Shown here: piece after piece, positions 1 through 6,957 of the stretch
Position numbering within the stretch: the first letter of the stretch is position 1
Layout: each line of letters opens with the position of its first letter
From: Bacteroidales bacterium
GTDB lineage: Bacteria; Bacteroidota; Bacteroidia; Bacteroidales; F082
Length of the DNA: 11,649 nucleotides
Reading direction: 5' to 3'
Assembly: GCA_029983675.1 (NCBI GenBank)
Contig: JASBYY010000060.1
Coordinates: forward strand, 1-11,649
Position numbers and translations under genes: made by a program
Notes under the pieces: model-generated
What the model saw: only the letters and a program-made list of their open reading frames with translations
Database searches by the model: none
What the model was told of the DNA's origin: nothing

Positions 1-32
1 CTTTTTTTCAATACGCCTTCTTTTTTCTTTTA

Positions 33-40
33 TAACTTTG
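33..40 (+). promoter_or_regulatory. Candidate distal promoter -7 element (TAACTTTG)
   Basis: TAACTTTG matches the Bacteroidetes -7 consensus TAnnTTTG and is followed by C, as is common. No clear TTTG -33 box sits 19-21 nt upstream; that position is only T-rich. No convincing gene starts between here and the riboswitch, so it may be a second, distal promoter for the receptor gene or a chance match in T-rich DNA. Confidence 0.4.
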
Positions 41-102
41 CCTGTTGAATCTATGGGTTCTAAGAAAGTTTTCGTCATGGCTGCCACTTGACGGAAAAAC
101 AT

Positions 103-110
103 TATCTTTG
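103..110 (+). promoter_or_regulatory. Promoter -7 element (TATCTTTG) for the riboswitch-receptor transcript
   Basis: TATCTTTG fits TAnnTTTG and lies just upstream of the riboswitch aptamer. Transcription starting about 7 nt downstream (near 115-118) would begin right at the 5' edge of the aptamer, the expected geometry. A good TTTG -33 box at 19-21 nt spacing is missing; the nearest similar sequence, CTTG at 87-90, is too close. Confidence 0.55.
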
Positions 111-118
111 CCGCATCA

Positions 119-222
119 ATTAGGGGTGCCCTTTTCTTCTAAATCGCACAGCGACAGGAGAATCAAAACGGCTGAGAACAAACCCTCCGGACCTGATACG
201 GATAATGCCGATACAGGGAAAC
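119..222 (+). promoter_or_regulatory. TPP (thiamin pyrophosphate) riboswitch, THI element
   Basis: The conserved core of the TPP aptamer is present in order. GGGGTG at 123-128 can pair with ACCC at 182-185 (P2). CTGAGA at 172-177 is the pyrimidine-binding strand. The pyrophosphate-binding half runs from CCTGAT (192-197) through GGATAATGCC (200-209) to CAGGGA (214-219). CCTG/CAGG form P4 and CGG/CCG form P5. Between P2 and CTGAGA is an extended P3 arm: TTCTTCT pairs with AGGAGAA (one G-U), capped by a TCGC/GCGA mini-hairpin. The element lies between a promoter and the receptor start, so TPP binding should turn expression of the receptor down. A distal P1 could use ATCAAT (115-120) with ATTGAT (245-250), but this is weak. 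Confidence 0.95.
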
Positions 223-286
223 GAGTTTCCTCAACTATTCCTCTATTGATTTATTGTTTAATTATAATCACTTAAATCAACGAGTT

Positions 287-2725
287 ATGTTTAAAAAAGT
301 TTTTCTAGTCCTCATCGCTTTGCTGTCAAGTGTTTTTGCCATGGCACAAGTGAAAATCGAAGGTTCCGTCACCGACAAAACGAGCCAACAAGCCATTGAA
401 GGTGTTCATGTGGTGCTCACACCGGGCAATCTGTCCACCGTCACCGATGCCAATGGAGCTTTTCATTTTTCCGGCATTGAAGCCGGCAACTACACCTTAA
501 AGTTGCACCACCTTTCCTACGGCGGTTTGGTGCAAGAAATCAAAGTCAGCGAGACTGCCGCTAAAAAACAGCACACCATCGGCTTTGACCTTGTCTTGGT
601 TCCCAACACCTATATGCAAGAAGAGGTGATTATTTCCGCCACCCGCGCCGACAACAAAATCCCTTTGACTACCTCAACCATGAGCCGAGAACAACTGCAA
701 GAAAACAAAGTATCTCCAGCCATTCCCTACGCTATTGAGACAGAGCCTTCGGTGGTCGTCAGCGCCGAAAACGGCTTGGTGGGCGCCACTTCGTTCCGCA
801 TCCGCGGCGTGGACGCCACCCGTATCAATGTCAATATCAACGGCATCACCCTGAACGACCCAGAAAGTCAGGCGGTGTTCTGGTATAACATCCCCAATTT
901 GGGCGGCATGGCACAGAGCGTTCAGTTGCAGCGCGGCATTGGAGCCAGCACCGGCGGTTCCGCTTCGCTAGGTGGTGCCTTGAATCTGCAAACCTTAAGC
1001 GCATCGAGCCGTCCATACGCCGAAGCCGATCTTGCTTACGGATCATTCAACACCCGCCAATATGGCATCACTGCCGGAACAGGACTCTCCAAAAAAGGAT
1101 TCTCCCTTGATTTGGCTTACAACGGCATGAACAGCGACGGCTTTGTGCGCAATGGCATGGCCGACCAACAGTCGCTTTTCCTGAGCGGTGGCTACTATGG
1201 CAAACGTTCTTTATTAAAAGCTGTTTTCATCATGGGAAGCCAGCGTACCGGCATCACATGGGACGGTGCCTCGGCAAAAGACCTCGACAAAGACCCGCAT
1301 TTCAACGGAACAGGCTCCTATTACGACGAGTTTGGCAATGTCCGTTATTACGATAATGAGACAGACAACTACCACCAGCGTCATTATCAATTGTATTATT
1401 CCTTCCTGCCAAATGAATACTGGACCCTGAATGCCGCAGTGGATTTCACGCATGGCGACGGCTACTACGAACAGTACAAGGACGATAAAAAACCGGGCAA
1501 GTACTACGGTCTCACCAGTCTCACGGGCACCAAAAAAAGCGACTTCATCCATCGCAAGCAAATGTTCAACAGCGCCTATACCGGTGTTTTGTCAGCAGCC
1601 TACCGCGATCAGCACTTATCAGTCATGTTCGGCAATTCATTCCTTTTCTATGACGGAAACCACTTTGGCAACCTGATTTGGGCACAGGACAGCATGAGCG
1701 TTAATGGCATTGACTATCTCAATATCGGAGAAGACCATCCTTATGAGTGGTACCGTAACAAGGGCGAAAAAATCGACAACACTTCCTACATCAAGTTGAA
1801 CTACGACGTCACCAAACGTTTCAATGTGTATGCCGATTTGCAACTGCGCAACATCGACTACAAATTGAACGGCATGGACACTTCGTTTGACAGCCTTGCC
1901 TTCCATGAGAAATACTTGTTCTTCAACCCGAAACTCGGCATGAACTGTAGCATCGACGATAGGCAACGCATATATTTCGTTGCTGGAATGGTCGGCAGAG
2001 AGCCTACACGTTCCGACATCAAGGATGCCATCATCAACAAAGACACTATTAAAGTGGAAACCATGTTGGACATGGAGTTGGGCTATGGCCTGCAAAAGAG
2101 CAACTTCAACCTGAACGCCAACCTCTACGCCATGCTCTACAAAAACCAGCTGACCCCTTCGGGCGATCTCAGCTCATCGGGTTACGCCCTCATGGAAAAT
2201 GTGGATAAGTCGTACCGTATCGGTGTTGAGTTGGCTGCCGGCTACCGTTTCTGCCGCTGGTTCAGTCTCGACGGCAACCTCACGCTTAGTTCCAACAAAA
2301 TCATCGGCTACACCTACACCGATTTTAACGACGGCGATACGACACTTCAAACCTTCAAGGCCAATACTGACCTTTCGTTCTCACCTTCGGTAGTGGGTGC
2401 CGGCATCGCCACTTTCCGTCCTTTCAAAAACACCAAGGTGCAATTGGTAGGGAAATACGTCGGCAAACAGTTCTGCGACAACACCTCGCGCGAAGTCTAT
2501 GCCCTCGATCCTTATTTCTTGCTGAATTTGCGCACGGCTTATACCTGGAAGATGGGAAACGGCAACGAATTGGAATTACAGTTCGTCATCAACAACCTCA
2601 CCAACCACCAATACCGCCTCAGCGCTTGGGTGGGCGACTACGAATGGGACGGCTATTACCACAGCCGCGCCTTCTTACAGCAGCCCGGCTTGAACTACAT
2701 GCTACGCATGGTGGCACGGTTCTAA
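287..2725 (+). CDS. TonB-dependent outer-membrane receptor, predicted thiamin (or precursor) uptake
   Basis: An 812-residue outer-membrane protein. Residues 1-20 are a classic signal peptide (Lys-Lys, hydrophobic core, AMA before Gln21). Residues 21-105 form a carboxypeptidase-regulatory-like beta-sandwich, common in Bacteroidetes receptors. Residues about 112-240 are the plug, with conserved stretches around SFRIRGVDATRINVNINGI and ASTGGSASLGGALNL. The rest is the beta-barrel, ending in Arg-Phe as barrel proteins do. The ATG at 287 is chosen because the signal peptide begins there; an in-frame TTG at 254 would add 11 non-signal residues. The substrate is inferred from the TPP riboswitch directly upstream: Bacteroidetes are known to carry riboswitch-controlled receptors of this kind for thiamin. 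Usually pnuT and a thiamin pyrophosphokinase gene follow. Here a terminator and a convergent gene follow, so the receptor appears monocistronic. The leader before the ATG is AT-rich without a Shine-Dalgarno sequence, normal for this phylum. Confidence 0.93.
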   Translation: MFKKVFLVLIALLSSVFAMAQVKIEGSVTDKTSQQAIEGVHVVLTPGNLSTVTDANGAFHFSGIEAGNYTLKLHHLSYGGLVQEIKVSETAAKKQHTIGFDLVLVPNTYMQEEVIISATRADNKIPLTTSTMSREQLQENKVSPAIPYAIETEPSVVVSAENGLVGATSFRIRGVDATRINVNINGITLNDPESQAVFWYNIPNLGGMAQSVQLQRGIGASTGGSASLGGALNLQTLSASSRPYAEADLAYGSFNTRQYGITAGTGLSKKGFSLDLAYNGMNSDGFVRNGMADQQSLFLSGGYYGKRSLLKAVFIMGSQRTGITWDGASAKDLDKDPHFNGTGSYYDEFGNVRYYDNETDNYHQRHYQLYYSFLPNEYWTLNAAVDFTHGDGYYEQYKDDKKPGKYYGLTSLTGTKKSDFIHRKQMFNSAYTGVLSAAYRDQHLSVMFGNSFLFYDGNHFGNLIWAQDSMSVNGIDYLNIGEDHPYEWYRNKGEKIDNTSYIKLNYDVTKRFNVYADLQLRNIDYKLNGMDTSFDSLAFHEKYLFFNPKLGMNCSIDDRQRIYFVAGMVGREPTRSDIKDAIINKDTIKVETMLDMELGYGLQKSNFNLNANLYAMLYKNQLTPSGDLSSSGYALMENVDKSYRIGVELAAGYRFCRWFSLDGNLTLSSNKIIGYTYTDFNDGDTTLQTFKANTDLSFSPSVVGAGIATFRPFKNTKVQLVGKYVGKQFCDNTSREVYALDPYFLLNLRTAYTWKMGNGNELELQFVINNLTNHQYRLSAWVGDYEWDGYYHSRAFLQQPGLNYMLRMVARF

Positions 2726-2743
2726 CTGCTAATACACCATTAT

Positions 2744-2790
2744 AAAAGCAAAGCCGCGACACTAATCCGTCACGGCTTTACTTTTGTTTG
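2744..2790 (+). terminator. Hairpin terminator after the receptor gene
   Basis: The outer stem AAAAG (2744-2748) pairs with CTTTT (2781-2785), the middle stem AAAGCCG (2750-2756) with CGGCTTT (2773-2779), and the inner GAC (2758-2760) with GTC (2769-2771). Two symmetrical C/A mismatches separate the segments. The right flank is T-rich (CTTTTGTTTG). It ends rightward transcription 25-60 nt past the receptor stop. The left flank gives TTTT on the opposite strand, so it may also work leftward as a backup. Confidence 0.8.
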
Positions 2791-2810
2791 CCCCATCAAC
2801 TCAAGCAACA

Positions 2811-2847
2811 AAAAGCAGCCCAAGGTTTTTTTCATGGGCTGTTTTTT
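2811..2847. terminator. Bidirectional terminator between convergent genes
   Basis: CAGCCCA (2816-2822) pairs with TGGGCTG (2835-2841) around a 12-nt loop. The stem is flanked by A5 on the left and T6 on the right, so a U-tract follows it on either strand. It lies about 20 nt past the stop of the leftward peptidase gene, for which it is the natural terminator, and it backs up the rightward terminator at 2744-2790. Confidence 0.85.
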
Positions 2848-2868
2848 GTTGTCAGCAAAGGTTGCCGT

Positions 2869-4917
2869 TCAACGCTTCGAATTCAAGAAGCTGTATTTAC
2901 GTCCGTAGTCAAGGTGCTGTGCGACAAAATCAGCAGGATACTCAACCCTATAATCCACTACCTGTCCGTTCGCCTCAACAGGGACAATTTCAGGATTGAT
3001 AAAGCCGCCATAAGGCTTCAAACCAAGGGCTTCGTAACGCATTTTGACCTCTTTATGCAGTTCTGGATCGACTTTAACGCCATAGTTCTCGACAAGGTTT
3101 TTTCCGGCTTCGTAATCGCCTTCCGACTTGATACGTTGCACTTCGGCAAGCAATTGTCCGAAAAGACCGCGCAGCTTATCAAAATCGTTGACTACAAAAT
3201 AGGTCTTGCCGTTTTCCACTTTCTTAACAATCACACTGTCAGCACCTCCATGCTCATAGCACCATTCGCAAATGAGTTTGCGGTTCTGCATGTGCGATTC
3301 GGTGACGTTCTTCCCCAACTCGACACGAGCAAGCTGCGACAACAATCCGTTGCGGATATAATCCAAGTACTGCGCCTTGTATGCGTTTTCGGGAAGTACT
3401 CCAAGTTCAACCATTTTCGGATCGGCACAATAATAAAGTCCGAATAAATCGGCGCGTGCCTCTTCCAATGTAGAGCTATATTCTTTCAAAGCACCCGGCT
3501 GAGTTTCCGGAAGCAGTTGTCCCGATCCATGTCCAAGACACTCGTGCAAATCGGTATGGACCACATCGGAAATCCCGCTAAACTGCTTGCACAGATCGAT
3601 TTCATCCTGCGAATAAGCGAACTCCGACAGTACGCTCTTAGGGCATTCGTCGGCCGCCTTATTGTAAGCCGTCATGAGGTTGGTGATGGTAACCGACTTT
3701 GAGCCGTATTCTTTCCGAATCCAGTCGGCGTTGGGCAGATTGATACCGATGGGCGGTGCCGGGAAGCAATCGCCTGCCAATGTGGTGACAATGATGCTCT
3801 TGGCCGAAACACCCTTGCACTGTTTTTTCTTGAAACGCGAGTCAACCGGCGAATTATCTTCAAACCACTGGGCGTTTTCGGAGATGATATTGGAACGTTG
3901 CGTTTCTTCCAAGTCCTTAAAATTGACAATGGCTTCCCATGTGGCTTTCATGCCCATTGGATCGCCATAATCCTCAATAAAACCATTCACATAGTCAATG
4001 TGCGACACCGAATCCTGCACCCATGCAATGTTGTAGGCATCCCATGTCTTCAAGTCACCCGTCGTGTAATAATCGATGAGCAGCCGTGTGTAGGCTCGCT
4101 GGGTGTCATTTTCCGCCACGGCATTGGCTTTCTCAAGCCAAGCCACAATCTGCCGGATAGCGTCTCCGTATAAGCCATCTATCTTATAGACTTCTTCACG
4201 AATCTGACCGTTTTCCTTGACAACCTTCGAATTCAATCCGTATGAAATCAGCGTTGCATCATCCTTCACGCGCATTTTGTCGTAAAATGCTTCCACTTCC
4301 TCCTTGGTCAACCCTCCCTCGTAGAAGTTGTTGGCGGAATTGGCGATGATGTCAGGCTGACTGCTACGGCGCACGGCATAAAGGTTGGGGTCGAAAATCA
4401 CAGGGGTGATAAATGTCAGGAATGCGTCAACGGTTTCACCTTCTTTCAACGGCAGCAGCGTGGTGTCGCTGGCTTTGACAAGCTGGGCAAAATCGGCTTC
4501 CGAAATCTCAGGGAAGAACTTGTCCTCGGCATAATGATGATGGATGCCGTTGCTGAAGAACACCCGTTTGGCATAGACCTCGAACTGCTTGAACATATCC
4601 TGCGAACGGTCGCCGTCATAAGAGCCAAGCACGGCTTCGACGGTCTTGCGGATGGCAAGGTTGTACTTGAAGTTCTGGTCAGCGAGGATATCGCGACCGC
4701 ACTTGGCGGCTTCGCCAAGGTAATAGATGTAAGCCTTCTGCGACAATGTCAGCGAATCCCAGTCGGGAACCTGATAACGCATGATACGCAGGTCGGCAAA
4801 CTCGTCCACCAGATATTTGAAATCCGGCTGTGACGGTTCAGAGGCAGTTTCTTTGGGCTGGGGCGCACAAGCTGCCAAAAGCCCCGCTAATCCAATGTAC
4901 ATAAGTAGTCTTTTCAT
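2869..4917 (-). CDS. Dipeptidyl-peptidase III (M49 zinc metallopeptidase), lipoprotein
   Basis: A 682-residue protein. Peptidases of family M49 remove dipeptides from the N-termini of short peptides. The zinc signature HECLGH spans residues 458-463 (His458 and His463 as ligands, Glu459 as catalytic base). The second motif EEARAD is at 485-490, where Glu486 is the likely third zinc ligand. This HEXXGH spacing, one residue longer than HEXXH, is diagnostic of M49, and the Cys variant is known from Bacteroides DPP III. Residues 1-17 form a lipoprotein signal with lipobox LAAC (Cys17), followed by a Pro/Glu/Ser-rich linker, so the enzyme is probably membrane-anchored and exported rather than cytosolic like the eukaryotic form. 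Length fits the family (about 670-740). The gene is monocistronic, with a close promoter upstream and a terminator downstream. The ATG at 4917 fits both the signal peptide and the promoter. Confidence 0.95.
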   Translation of the reverse strand: MKRLLMYIGLAGLLAACAPQPKETASEPSQPDFKYLVDEFADLRIMRYQVPDWDSLTLSQKAYIYYLGEAAKCGRDILADQNFKYNLAIRKTVEAVLGSYDGDRSQDMFKQFEVYAKRVFFSNGIHHHYAEDKFFPEISEADFAQLVKASDTTLLPLKEGETVDAFLTFITPVIFDPNLYAVRRSSQPDIIANSANNFYEGGLTKEEVEAFYDKMRVKDDATLISYGLNSKVVKENGQIREEVYKIDGLYGDAIRQIVAWLEKANAVAENDTQRAYTRLLIDYYTTGDLKTWDAYNIAWVQDSVSHIDYVNGFIEDYGDPMGMKATWEAIVNFKDLEETQRSNIISENAQWFEDNSPVDSRFKKKQCKGVSAKSIIVTTLAGDCFPAPPIGINLPNADWIRKEYGSKSVTITNLMTAYNKAADECPKSVLSEFAYSQDEIDLCKQFSGISDVVHTDLHECLGHGSGQLLPETQPGALKEYSSTLEEARADLFGLYYCADPKMVELGVLPENAYKAQYLDYIRNGLLSQLARVELGKNVTESHMQNRKLICEWCYEHGGADSVIVKKVENGKTYFVVNDFDKLRGLFGQLLAEVQRIKSEGDYEAGKNLVENYGVKVDPELHKEVKMRYEALGLKPYGGFINPEIVPVEANGQVVDYRVEYPADFVAQHLDYGRKYSFLNSKR

Positions 4918-4945
4918 TGCAATAATGATAATGAGTTTGCGACTG

Positions 4946-4953
4946 CAAAGCTA
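4946..4953 (-). promoter_or_regulatory. Promoter -7 element (TAGCTTTG) of the DPP III gene
   Basis: On the minus strand TAGCTTTG, followed by C, matches TAnnTTTG. Transcription would start near 4939, giving a leader of about 20 nt before the ATG at 4917. No clear TTTG -33 box is seen at the expected distance. Confidence 0.6.
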
Positions 4954-5000
4954 AGAAACTGTTTTGGAATGAGGGAAGAAATATTTCGACAACCTTGCGA

Positions 5001-5183
5001 TGACATTACATTAGCATTTAATAAATTGACGTTGGGGTAGATTTCGAACTCAAAACCGTACTCCTTTTGCCTTTCAATTAGATGCTGAGTATTTGAATCT
5101 ATTTATGTATCCGCAAAAATGGCATTTTTTTCACATAATCTCACCACGGTAGTATTGTTTTCCACCGCTTTTACAACTTCCAT
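5001..5183 (-). pseudogene. Remnant of a small unrecognised gene with an in-frame stop
   Basis: On the minus strand an ATG at 5183 opens a frame of 26 codons (starting MEVVKAVENNTTVVRL), closed by TAA at 5103-5105. The same frame then continues with protein-like sequence (for example LIERQKEYGFEFEIYPNVN) to about 5001 before running into the DPP III promoter. The ATG lies 16 nt after the stop of the remnant at 5200-5535, so the two could have formed an operon. I do not recognise the family. It could be a nonsense-mutated gene, or a genuine 26-residue peptide followed by chance open frame. Confidence 0.4.
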
Positions 5184-5199
5184 ATTGAACTTATACTGA

Positions 5200-5535
5200 T
5201 CAGTTCATTTTTGAAAAATCATAAACACAATGGACAACTACATCTTCCTTAATCCCCCAATAATCATACTTAACAATAGTTTCATATCCAAAACTAAGAA
5301 TATTACTTTCAGAAAAATAACATCCATCAAACCTTTCCCCTTCCATATCAATAGATTGAAAACCTTGGATCTCTTGACGATTCCCATTTTTATGTACTAT
5401 CTGATACGGAATATTAAATGCTGATCCATTAGATGCTAAGGTAATTGCACTTATTCTAAGATTACCATGGATCTTAATAGCAAAATCGTACCAATTAATA
5501 CTGCTATTCCAATGATTGCATCCATAATGACTAAT
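5200..5535 (-). pseudogene. Decayed unrecognised gene, open frame without a start codon
   Basis: On the minus strand a frame of 111 sense codons runs from just after a TAG (5536-5538) to TGA (5200-5202). It has strongly protein-like composition (for example NWYDFAIKIHGNLRISAITL, then SFGYETIVKYDYWGIKEDVV near the end). The first in-frame ATG lies only 47 residues before the end, so no intact start serves it. Two in-frame stops, TAA and TAG, lie just upstream. A shifted frame has an ATG at 5525 and encodes a 24-residue hydrophobic segment ending at 5451, possibly the original N-terminus (a membrane anchor) joined before a frameshift. A TATATTTG promoter element lies upstream at 5620-5627. The region is AT-rich compared with neighbouring genes. 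Function is unknown; the small size next to a Fic gene is compatible with accessory DNA but proves nothing. Confidence 0.55.
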
Positions 5536-5619
5536 CTAATATAATTAATATGTACACTTATTCTTTCTTTTAAAGGTTAAGCCTGTATGTATTTCAATTG
5601 CACTTAATTTATCATGCTG

Positions 5620-5627
5620 CAAATATA
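5620..5627 (-). promoter_or_regulatory. Candidate promoter -7 element (TATATTTG) ahead of the decayed gene
   Basis: TATATTTG on the minus strand matches TAnnTTTG and is followed by C. The -33 region is only T-rich (TTTTC). It lies 3' of the Fic stop codon and about 90-100 nt before the best candidate start (5525) of the decayed gene, so it may be that gene's surviving promoter. Confidence 0.4.
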
Positions 5628-5676
5628 TTAAATGTTTTTGTATTGACAGAAAAGTGTGCAAAAAAACAAAGCATTT

Positions 5677-6768
5677 TCAAATATTCAAGGTGTAACTTGT
5701 ACTTCTTCCTGCAAGATTTTGGGTCAAAATATTGTATTCAACAAGCTCTTGCAGGTCACGTGTGGCGGTGGCTTTGGAGGTTTTGGCTATGGACATGTAC
5801 TTTTTTGCTGTCATTCCACCTTCAAAACCCTCAATGCCAGCATCAAGCATTTTGTTGATTACCTTTGTCTGACGTTCATTGAGCCATGACTTGTACCTAT
5901 CGAAAAAACGGGTCTTTTTTATGGAAAATCCCAAAGTATCTATCGCATTTTGCTGCGCTTCAATGAGCAGTTCGGAAAAATAAAGAAGCCAGCTGTCAAT
6001 TTCGAGTGTTGACTGGGCTTTTTTCAGTTCGGTATAATAACGGTTCTTGTTTTTATCAATGACCTGAGAGACAGACATGATCAAAGGACTTTTAAATGAT
6101 TCTGACAAACAGTTTTCTATCAGTGCCCTACCAATACGCCCATTGCCGTCTTCAAAAGGATGGATACTTTCAAAATAAAGGTGGGTAATGGCCGTCTTGA
6201 CGATAATGCTTTGAATGTTTCCTTTGGTTTCAAATGCGTTGTACCATTCCACAAAATTTTTCATCTCCATAGGAACCTGCTTCGATGGCGGAGCTTCAAA
6301 GTGTACTGTTTCCTTTCCGTAAGCACCAGAAACGATTTGCATTGGCAATTCGCTGCTTCGATAAACGCCGGCATGAATATATTTGGAGTTAGCGAACAAC
6401 ATGCTATGCCAATTTTTGATTACTTCTTCGGAGAGGCGCATCTGAAAACTATTGCGAACTTCCATCATCAGTAGTGCGACATTTTCGGCCCGTTTGTCCC
6501 TAACATTTATCATTGTTGAAAAACCAAGTTTTTTCAACAATGAAGAACGAATATCTTCTCTCGACAAGACCTCTCCTTCAATAGCAGAAGTCTTCATCGC
6601 TTCCGAAGTCATGATTTCGAGAATTTCATCCTGTTGTTTTGCGGCATTAAGCGTTTTGAAAATCCCAAGAACTTCGCCAGAAAGTTCAGCAAACCTTAAC
6701 GCATTATCGCTGACAACAGTTGCATCATAGACAAATTGCGCCCATTTTTCAAACTGCCAATTGTACAT
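5677..6768 (-). CDS. Fic-domain protein (predicted AMP-transferase) with N-terminal inhibitory motif and C-terminal winged helix
   Basis: A 363-residue protein. Residues 203-214 are the Fic core HPFEDGNGRIGR, which matches HPFx(D/E)GN(G/K)RxxR fully. It therefore keeps the catalytic His, the Mg-binding Asp and the phosphate-binding Arg needed to transfer AMP to a hydroxyl of a target protein. Upstream, TSAIEG at 60-65 fits the inhibitory motif (S/T)xxxE(G/N), whose Glu (residue 64) blocks ATP binding in class II Fic enzymes. No separate antitoxin is then needed, and none is seen. The first 40 residues resemble DUF4172. Residues about 290-363 look like a winged helix (TSKATATRDLQELVEYNIL as recognition helix and turn). 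The start is moved to ATG 6768: the longer frame begins at TTG 6801, inside the -7 element, and ATG 6789 would leave almost no leader. The protein target is unknown. No terminator is evident after the stop. Confidence 0.92.
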   Translation of the reverse strand: MYNWQFEKWAQFVYDATVVSDNALRFAELSGEVLGIFKTLNAAKQQDEILEIMTSEAMKTSAIEGEVLSREDIRSSLLKKLGFSTMINVRDKRAENVALLMMEVRNSFQMRLSEEVIKNWHSMLFANSKYIHAGVYRSSELPMQIVSGAYGKETVHFEAPPSKQVPMEMKNFVEWYNAFETKGNIQSIIVKTAITHLYFESIHPFEDGNGRIGRALIENCLSESFKSPLIMSVSQVIDKNKNRYYTELKKAQSTLEIDSWLLYFSELLIEAQQNAIDTLGFSIKKTRFFDRYKSWLNERQTKVINKMLDAGIEGFEGGMTAKKYMSIAKTSKATATRDLQELVEYNILTQNLAGRSTSYTLNI

Positions 6769-6770
6769 AT

Positions 6771-6846
6771 TTGAGCCAAATAATTCCATTAATCGGCGCA
6801 AAAATACACAAATATTGAGCCGAATACAAATCTTTTTCGGCTCAAT
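6771..6846. repeat. Three TTGAGCC boxes, including an 11-bp perfect inverted repeat, around the Fic promoter
   Basis: ATTGAGCCGAA (6814-6824) and TTCGGCTCAAT (6836-6846) are a perfect 11-bp inverted repeat with an 11-nt spacer. A third TTGAGCC (6771-6777) lies just upstream of the chosen Fic start. The inverted repeat brackets the -33 box (6827-6830) of the Fic promoter, and the third copy lies downstream of the -7 element, so a bound protein would cover the promoter from both sides. This looks like an operator. The C-terminal winged helix of Fic is the obvious candidate binder, but this is inference. Confidence 0.65.
6799..6830 (-). promoter_or_regulatory. Consensus promoter of the Fic gene
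   Basis: On the minus strand TTTG (6827-6830) and TATTTTTG (6799-6806) are separated by exactly 20 nt, an ideal match to TTTG-N19-21-TAnnTTTG. Transcription would start near 6792, about 24 nt before ATG 6768. This decides the Fic start codon. Confidence 0.8.
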
Positions 6847-6876
6847 TTCCGTTTTTTAAGACCATCCCTTTTTTCT

Positions 6877-6902
6877 AACAATCCCACCATAGCCGGATTG
6901 TT
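6877..6902. repeat. Small inverted repeat (8 bp) in the divergent spacer
   Basis: AACAATCC (6877-6884) and GGATTGTT (6895-6902) form an 8-bp perfect stem with a 10-nt loop, followed by TTC on the plus strand. No gene reads into it from the left, so a terminator role has no obvious client. It may be an operator half or chance. Confidence 0.35.
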
Positions 6903-6920
6903 TTCTCATTGCTTTTATAC

Positions 6921-6954
6921 CTTTTCAAGTCGAACCCATACATTACTTGAAAAG
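6921..6954. repeat. 10-bp perfect inverted repeat just upstream of the NagB/PIG-L promoter
   Basis: CTTTTCAAGT (6921-6930) and ACTTGAAAAG (6945-6954) are exact inverted copies with a 14-nt spacer. The right arm ends 3 nt before the -33 box (6958-6961) of the rightward promoter, a typical position for an activator site. No U-tract suited to termination follows. Confidence 0.5.
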
Positions 6955-6957
6955 TTC

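Noticed and set aside
45..275. 76-residue open frame on the plus strand
   Set aside because: It runs through the promoter and TPP riboswitch; the RNA element explains the sequence and the translation resembles no protein.
1214..2095. Several minus-strand open frames inside the TonB receptor gene
   Set aside because: Antisense shadows of a well-supported coding frame, with low-complexity Val/Ile-rich translations.
2788..3447. 219-residue plus-strand frame after the receptor
   Set aside because: It crosses a bidirectional terminator and then reads antisense through the DPP III gene; no domain features.
5230..5424. 64-residue plus-strand frame in the AT-rich gap
   Set aside because: Antisense to the better minus-strand frame at 5200-5535; its composition is a by-product of AT-rich DNA.
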